64,000 nucleotides of DNA from CAZDWZ01 sp964509425 (GTDB lineage Bacteria > Bdellovibrionota_C > UBA2361 > SZUA-149 > CAZDWZ01): assembly GCA_964509425.1 (NCBI GenBank), contig CAZDWZ010000013.1, positions 1 to 64,000 on the forward strand, read 5' to 3'. Below the pieces are notes generated by a model that saw only the letters and a list, made by a program, of their open reading frames with translations, was not told the origin of the DNA and did not search any database. Positions 60,846 through 64,000 of the stretch are shown here, piece by piece (position 1 is the stretch's first letter; each line of letters starts with the position of its first letter). The position numbers and the translations under genes are program-made.

Positions 60846-60848
60846 CGT

Positions 60849-62714
60849 ATGTGCGGAATTGTCGGATATTTAGGACCACGTGAGGCAACGCCGCTCATTA
60901 TCGGCGGATTAGAAAAGCTCGAGTATCGCGGATACGACTCCGCTGGGGTTGCGACCGTTGAGAAATCGGGCATCGAGATCTTCCGCGCTGAAGGAAAGCT
61001 CTCGAACCTAAAAACTTTGCTCCGCGGAAAAGGGCGTCTCGACGCCTCGGGAGTAGAAAAAGCTTCGGACGGCATCCATGTCGGCATGGGTCACACACGA
61101 TGGGCGACTCACGGAAGACCGAGCGAGACGAATGCACACCCGCACGTTGCCGGGAAAGTCTGCGTCGTCCATAACGGAATCATCGAGAATTACGTTCAAC
61201 TTCGCGATAAGCTCCAGAAGCAAGGCTGCACTTTTGCTTCCGAAACCGACACCGAAATCGCGGCGCATCTCATCAACAGCTACCTCCCTGGTTCGTCGTC
61301 TCTCCTCGATGCGGTGCGAAAGGCGCTTTCAGAAATTCACGGAAGCTATGCGTTGGTGGTCCTCTCCGCGGAACACCCCGATGCTCTCGTCGTCGCGAGA
61401 AATCAAAGCCCACTCATTATCGGTCTCGCGGAGAATGAGACGTTTGTTGCATCGGACATCCCCGCCGTTCTCGAACACACCCGCCGGGTGATTGCACTTG
61501 AGGACGGGGATCTCGCAGAGATCACACCCGGCCGCCTGCATATCGAGCAAAAAGGCCACACCGTGCAGCGCGAGCCGCTGGTGGTCACGTGGGATCCGGT
61601 CACTGCTGAAAAGGGCGGATACCGGCATTTCATGTTGAAGGAAATTCAAGAGCAGCCGCAGGTCATTGCCGACACGTTTCGCGGCCGGATCGATCAAACT
61701 GCAGGACGAGTCATCCTCGACGACATTCGACTCAGCGATGAAGAGATCCGCAACCTTTCGGGGATCACCATCGTTGCCTGCGGCACCGCGCTTCACGCCG
61801 GGCTGGTAACGAGATTTTTCATCGAACGCCTCGCGCAGATCCCCGTCTCCATCGACTACGGCTCCGAGTTCCGCTACCGAACTCCCCTCATTAAGAAAGA
61901 CTCACTTTTTCTCGTCATCAGCCAATCGGGCGAGACGGCGGACACTCTCGGTTCGCTCGGACTTGCCGCCGAGCTCGGCGTAAAAACGATGGCCATTTGC
62001 AATGTGCTTGGCTCGTCAATCGCGCGAAAGGCGGCAAATGTCCTCTACACGCACGCCGGTCCTGAGATAAGCGTTGCTTCAACGAAGGCGTTTACGACTC
62101 AGCTCGTTGCCGGATATCTGCTCGCGCTTCGGCTCGCGGAGGCTCGCGGAACGCTCACTTCGGACGAGCTGAAATTGTATCTCGACGATCTTGTTCACTT
62201 ACCGGCCGCTATCAAAAAGATTCTCAAGCTGGATAAGCAGATTGAAGAAGTGGCGAAGAAGTATGCGAGAAAAGCGAACACCGTTCTCTTTCTCGGACGC
62301 GGGTTGCTCTATCCGATCGCACTTGAAGGCGCGCTGAAGCTCAAAGAAATTTCTTATATCCACGCGGAAGGGTATCCAGCGGGAGAAATGAAGCACGGCC
62401 CCATCGCGCTCATAAACGAAGAGACGCCGGTTATCGTCGTTCTCGGGCACGACGGCGGGAACTACGAAAAAGCGCTTTCCAATCTCACCGAGGTGCAGGC
62501 ACGAGGCGGTCAAGTCATTGCGATCACCGACAAAGACATGCCGGAGCTTCACAAGCTCGCAAAAGAAGTCATCACGGTGGGTGATATTCCGCCGCTCCTC
62601 TTGCCGATCGCCCTCTCGATTCCGCTTCAGCTTCTCGCGTATCACTCCGCGGTTTGCCGAGGAACCGATGTCGATCAACCAAGAAACCTGGCAAAGAGTG
62701 TAACGGTAGAATGA
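60849..62714 (+). CDS. glmS: Glucosamine-fructose-6-phosphate aminotransferase GlmS
   Basis: A 621-residue enzyme that makes glucosamine-6-phosphate from fructose-6-phosphate and glutamine. Cys2 (MCGIVGYLG) is the nucleophile of the glutaminase domain; HTRWATHGRPSETNAHPH is conserved. Two SIS domains follow (SQSGETADTLGSL, ISVASTKAFTTQL) and the C-terminus DQPRNLAKSVTVE is typical. No glmS riboswitch lies in the three bases between it and glmU. It overlaps the next gene by four bases. Confidence 0.97.
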   Translation: MCGIVGYLGPREATPLIIGGLEKLEYRGYDSAGVATVEKSGIEIFRAEGKLSNLKTLLRGKGRLDASGVEKASDGIHVGMGHTRWATHGRPSETNAHPHVAGKVCVVHNGIIENYVQLRDKLQKQGCTFASETDTEIAAHLINSYLPGSSSLLDAVRKALSEIHGSYALVVLSAEHPDALVVARNQSPLIIGLAENETFVASDIPAVLEHTRRVIALEDGDLAEITPGRLHIEQKGHTVQREPLVVTWDPVTAEKGGYRHFMLKEIQEQPQVIADTFRGRIDQTAGRVILDDIRLSDEEIRNLSGITIVACGTALHAGLVTRFFIERLAQIPVSIDYGSEFRYRTPLIKKDSLFLVISQSGETADTLGSLGLAAELGVKTMAICNVLGSSIARKAANVLYTHAGPEISVASTKAFTTQLVAGYLLALRLAEARGTLTSDELKLYLDDLVHLPAAIKKILKLDKQIEEVAKKYARKANTVLFLGRGLLYPIALEGALKLKEISYIHAEGYPAGEMKHGPIALINEETPVIVVLGHDGGNYEKALSNLTEVQARGGQVIAITDKDMPELHKLAKEVITVGDIPPLLLPIALSIPLQLLAYHSAVCRGTDVDQPRNLAKSVTVE

Positions 62715-63508
62715 GCACGGGAGGCGCGGTGATCTCGGCGAGTGAAAAAGACGAGCTTCGAAAGACGATTCTCGCGGCAGGCGAGCTCCTGCTCTCGTTC
62801 TGGCCGGGCCGGAAAGACCCTTCGCGAGCGTCGCTTGAAATTCAGGAGAAGCCTGACGGCTCGATAGTGACGAATGCGGATTTCCGTTCGAACGAAATGC
62901 TCATGTCGGCTCTGACGCGGATCTTCCCAAAAGACGCGATTCATTCGGAAGAGGTCGCTCCCGCCGCGAATTTGTTCTCGAACGAGCGCGTGTGGATCAT
63001 CGACCCTTTGGACGGAACGAGCGGCTTTGCAGCCGGAACCGAAGAATTCTCAATTTTGATGTCACTCACGAGCCGGGGAAAGTCGCTTTTCGGATTTATG
63101 TATTTTCCGACGCGCGGGCTGTTGCTTGAAGCCGAGAAGGGAAAGGGTGCGCTGCGAAACGGCGCACCGCTGCGCGTCTCGGCGAACCCAATTCCGAAGA
63201 GAGAAGGCGTCTATGCCCGTCATTCTGTGCTCACAGACCGCGCACAAATGTATCCGGTGCATCTTGATTCCGGTGTTGCCTTTGGAAGAGTGGCGGGCGG
63301 AGAACTTGATGCGGCAATTTTTCGCCTCATCAAGCTCAAAGAGTGGGATCTCGCTGCTCCGGCGATCGTGATTGAAGAGTCCGGCGGAAAAGTTTCCGAC
63401 GAACTGGGAAATCCGGTCGTGTTCGAGAAAGGGAAGCTGCCGAAGTTTTTTGTCGCGTCAAATTCGCACTGCCACGACAATGTGCTGAAGTCGTTGATAC
63501 GAGATTGA
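62711..63508 (+). CDS. Inositol monophosphatase-family phosphatase
   Basis: A 265-residue Mg-dependent phosphatase of the IMPase/CysQ/HisN superfamily. Motif one IIDPLDGT (96-103) and motif two EWDLAAPAIVIEESGG are complete, with the acidic HSEE ligands (78-81). The substrate may be an inositol or histidinol phosphate or 3'-phosphoadenosine 5'-phosphate; the sequence does not decide. It overlaps the glmS stop (ATGA), so it is translated with the amino-sugar operon. A hairpin follows its stop codon. Confidence 0.88.
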   Translation: MSTGGAVISASEKDELRKTILAAGELLLSFWPGRKDPSRASLEIQEKPDGSIVTNADFRSNEMLMSALTRIFPKDAIHSEEVAPAANLFSNERVWIIDPLDGTSGFAAGTEEFSILMSLTSRGKSLFGFMYFPTRGLLLEAEKGKGALRNGAPLRVSANPIPKREGVYARHSVLTDRAQMYPVHLDSGVAFGRVAGGELDAAIFRLIKLKEWDLAAPAIVIEESGGKVSDELGNPVVFEKGKLPKFFVASNSHCHDNVLKSLIRD

Positions 63509-63526
63509 TTTCTCGTGCGCCAGCCA

Positions 63527-63556
63527 GAGGAGCGAGGAATAAATCCCTCGCTCCTC
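63527..63556 (+). terminator. Strong hairpin after the glmU-glmS operon
   Basis: GAGGAGCGAGG (63527-63537) pairs perfectly with CCTCGCTCCTC (63546-63556) around eight bases. No T-run follows, so it may stall or stabilise the message rather than act as a classical terminator. The 63557-63853 stretch holds no gene that I can support. Confidence 0.6.
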
Positions 63557-63853
63557 AAAGAGGAAGACCATTTGGAGAATGAGCGCCGACCGGACGTGAG
63601 AGGTGGTCCAGGTCTGGCAAAGTTTCTATTCTTCGAATCACGATATTGCCGCGGACGCTTCACTATTTTTTCCGAGAAATATCCGGATACCCGGGAGCCC
63701 CTGAGGCGCGGCGAGCGAGCAATGAGCGGTTTTCGTTAGAAAAATTCCAGAATGCCTGGGGCTTTCTGATTCTTTGATTTGGACAAGACTTTTAGGTGCC
63801 GCTTGCGAGAAGCTCCGATCGAGTTCGAATACACAAGAGACCACGCACAACAC

Positions 63854-64000
63854 ATGAATCACAGACGAATCGACAATATCCAGCGGCTCCGTGGCATTGC
63901 CGTGCTGCTTGTCGTTTCGTACCACCTCTTTCGTACCGAAGAAAAATTCCTCCCGAACAATCGATTGCTTCCTGAGTGGCTCTCGTTCGGTGCCGCCGGA
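63854..64000 (+). CDS. Acyltransferase-3 (OafA/YrhL type), partial at window end
   Basis: The first 49 residues of a protein running off the window: MNHRRIDNIQRLRGIAVLLV then SYHLF, the classical start of the ac3H acyltransferase family with the RGIAVLLVVSYH motif (His at 23). These membrane proteins O-acylate surface sugars. The remaining ten or so helices are outside the window. No ribosome site is clear, but the motif supports the ATG at 63854. Confidence 0.85.
   Translation, partial: MNHRRIDNIQRLRGIAVLLVVSYHLFRTEEKFLPNNRLLPEWLSFGAAG

Noticed and set aside
60846..60848. glmS riboswitch-ribozyme
   Set aside because: Only three bases separate glmU and glmS, so there is no room for it, and none is visible upstream of glmU.
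1..64000. tRNA, rRNA, CRISPR array or integron integrase
   Set aside because: I saw no tRNA-type T-loop/acceptor pairs, no rRNA sequence, no regularly spaced repeats and no tyrosine recombinase motif in any frame.

Overview
The window looks like a contig from a Gram-negative, facultatively or micro-aerobic bacterium. Pointers to an outer membrane and periplasm are several lipoprotein signal peptides, a DUF748 protein, a beta-barrel remnant and a periplasmic solute-binding protein. The core genes have moderate GC. An MXAN_5187-type protein and the RpoN/NtrC set suggest a relative of the former deltaproteobacteria or Bdellovibrionota, but I cannot place it firmly. No rRNA, tRNA, CRISPR array, integrase or phage structural gene was seen.

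Layout. 0.3-5.4 kb holds small secreted, membrane or hypothetical genes, one lipoprotein gene with an in-frame amber codon, and two GC-rich orphan genes. 5.7-17.5 kb is a micro-aerobic respiration block: a minus-strand operon ccoI-ccoS-ccoNO-ccoQ-ccoP-ccoG-(dksA-like), a divergent TauE/SafE-type gene, hemN and a c-type cytochrome lipoprotein. 17.9-36.2 kb is an energy and stress block: two Usp genes, a PH-domain membrane protein, a rhomboid protease, ldhA, a P1B-type ATPase, a nitronate-monooxygenase-like enzyme, a PAS histidine kinase, an NtrC-type regulator, rpoN, a phosphoribosyltransferase-like protein and two paralogues of an unknown family. 36.3-57 kb is accessory: mostly unknown small genes, many GC-rich, with long stem-loops between them, plus an SDR enzyme, a cupin, a zinc-ribbon protein, a RAYT transposase, a YjbQ protein, a DUF748 protein and a fatty acid desaturase. 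57-64 kb returns to core genes: a LivK-type binding protein, the MXAN_5187-type protein, glmU-glmS-(inositol-phosphatase-like) and the start of an acyltransferase.

How they fit. Eight sites match the sigma-54 promoter pattern (GG, 10 bases, GC, with TTGC at -12). One lies just upstream of rpoN and is a perfect match, so rpoN is probably autoregulated. Others lie in front of both unknown paralogues, the P-type ATPase, the nitronate-monooxygenase-like gene, a Usp gene and the phosphoribosyltransferase-like gene. An eighth points toward the cbb3 operon from the far side of the TauE/SafE-type gene. The kinase-regulator-rpoN cluster and these targets together read as one local sigma-54 regulon for low-oxygen or energy stress.

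A second layer is about a dozen GC-rich single genes that look planctomycete-like, including a DUF1559 prepilin-like protein. They are scattered among moderate-GC genes, and nearly all lie beside strong two-part palindromes. The five consecutive minus-strand genes at 36.3-39.9 kb, with a palindrome in or beside most gaps, resemble an integrase-less cassette array. That is an inference: only two of the palindromes have the AAC...GTT polarity expected of attC sites.
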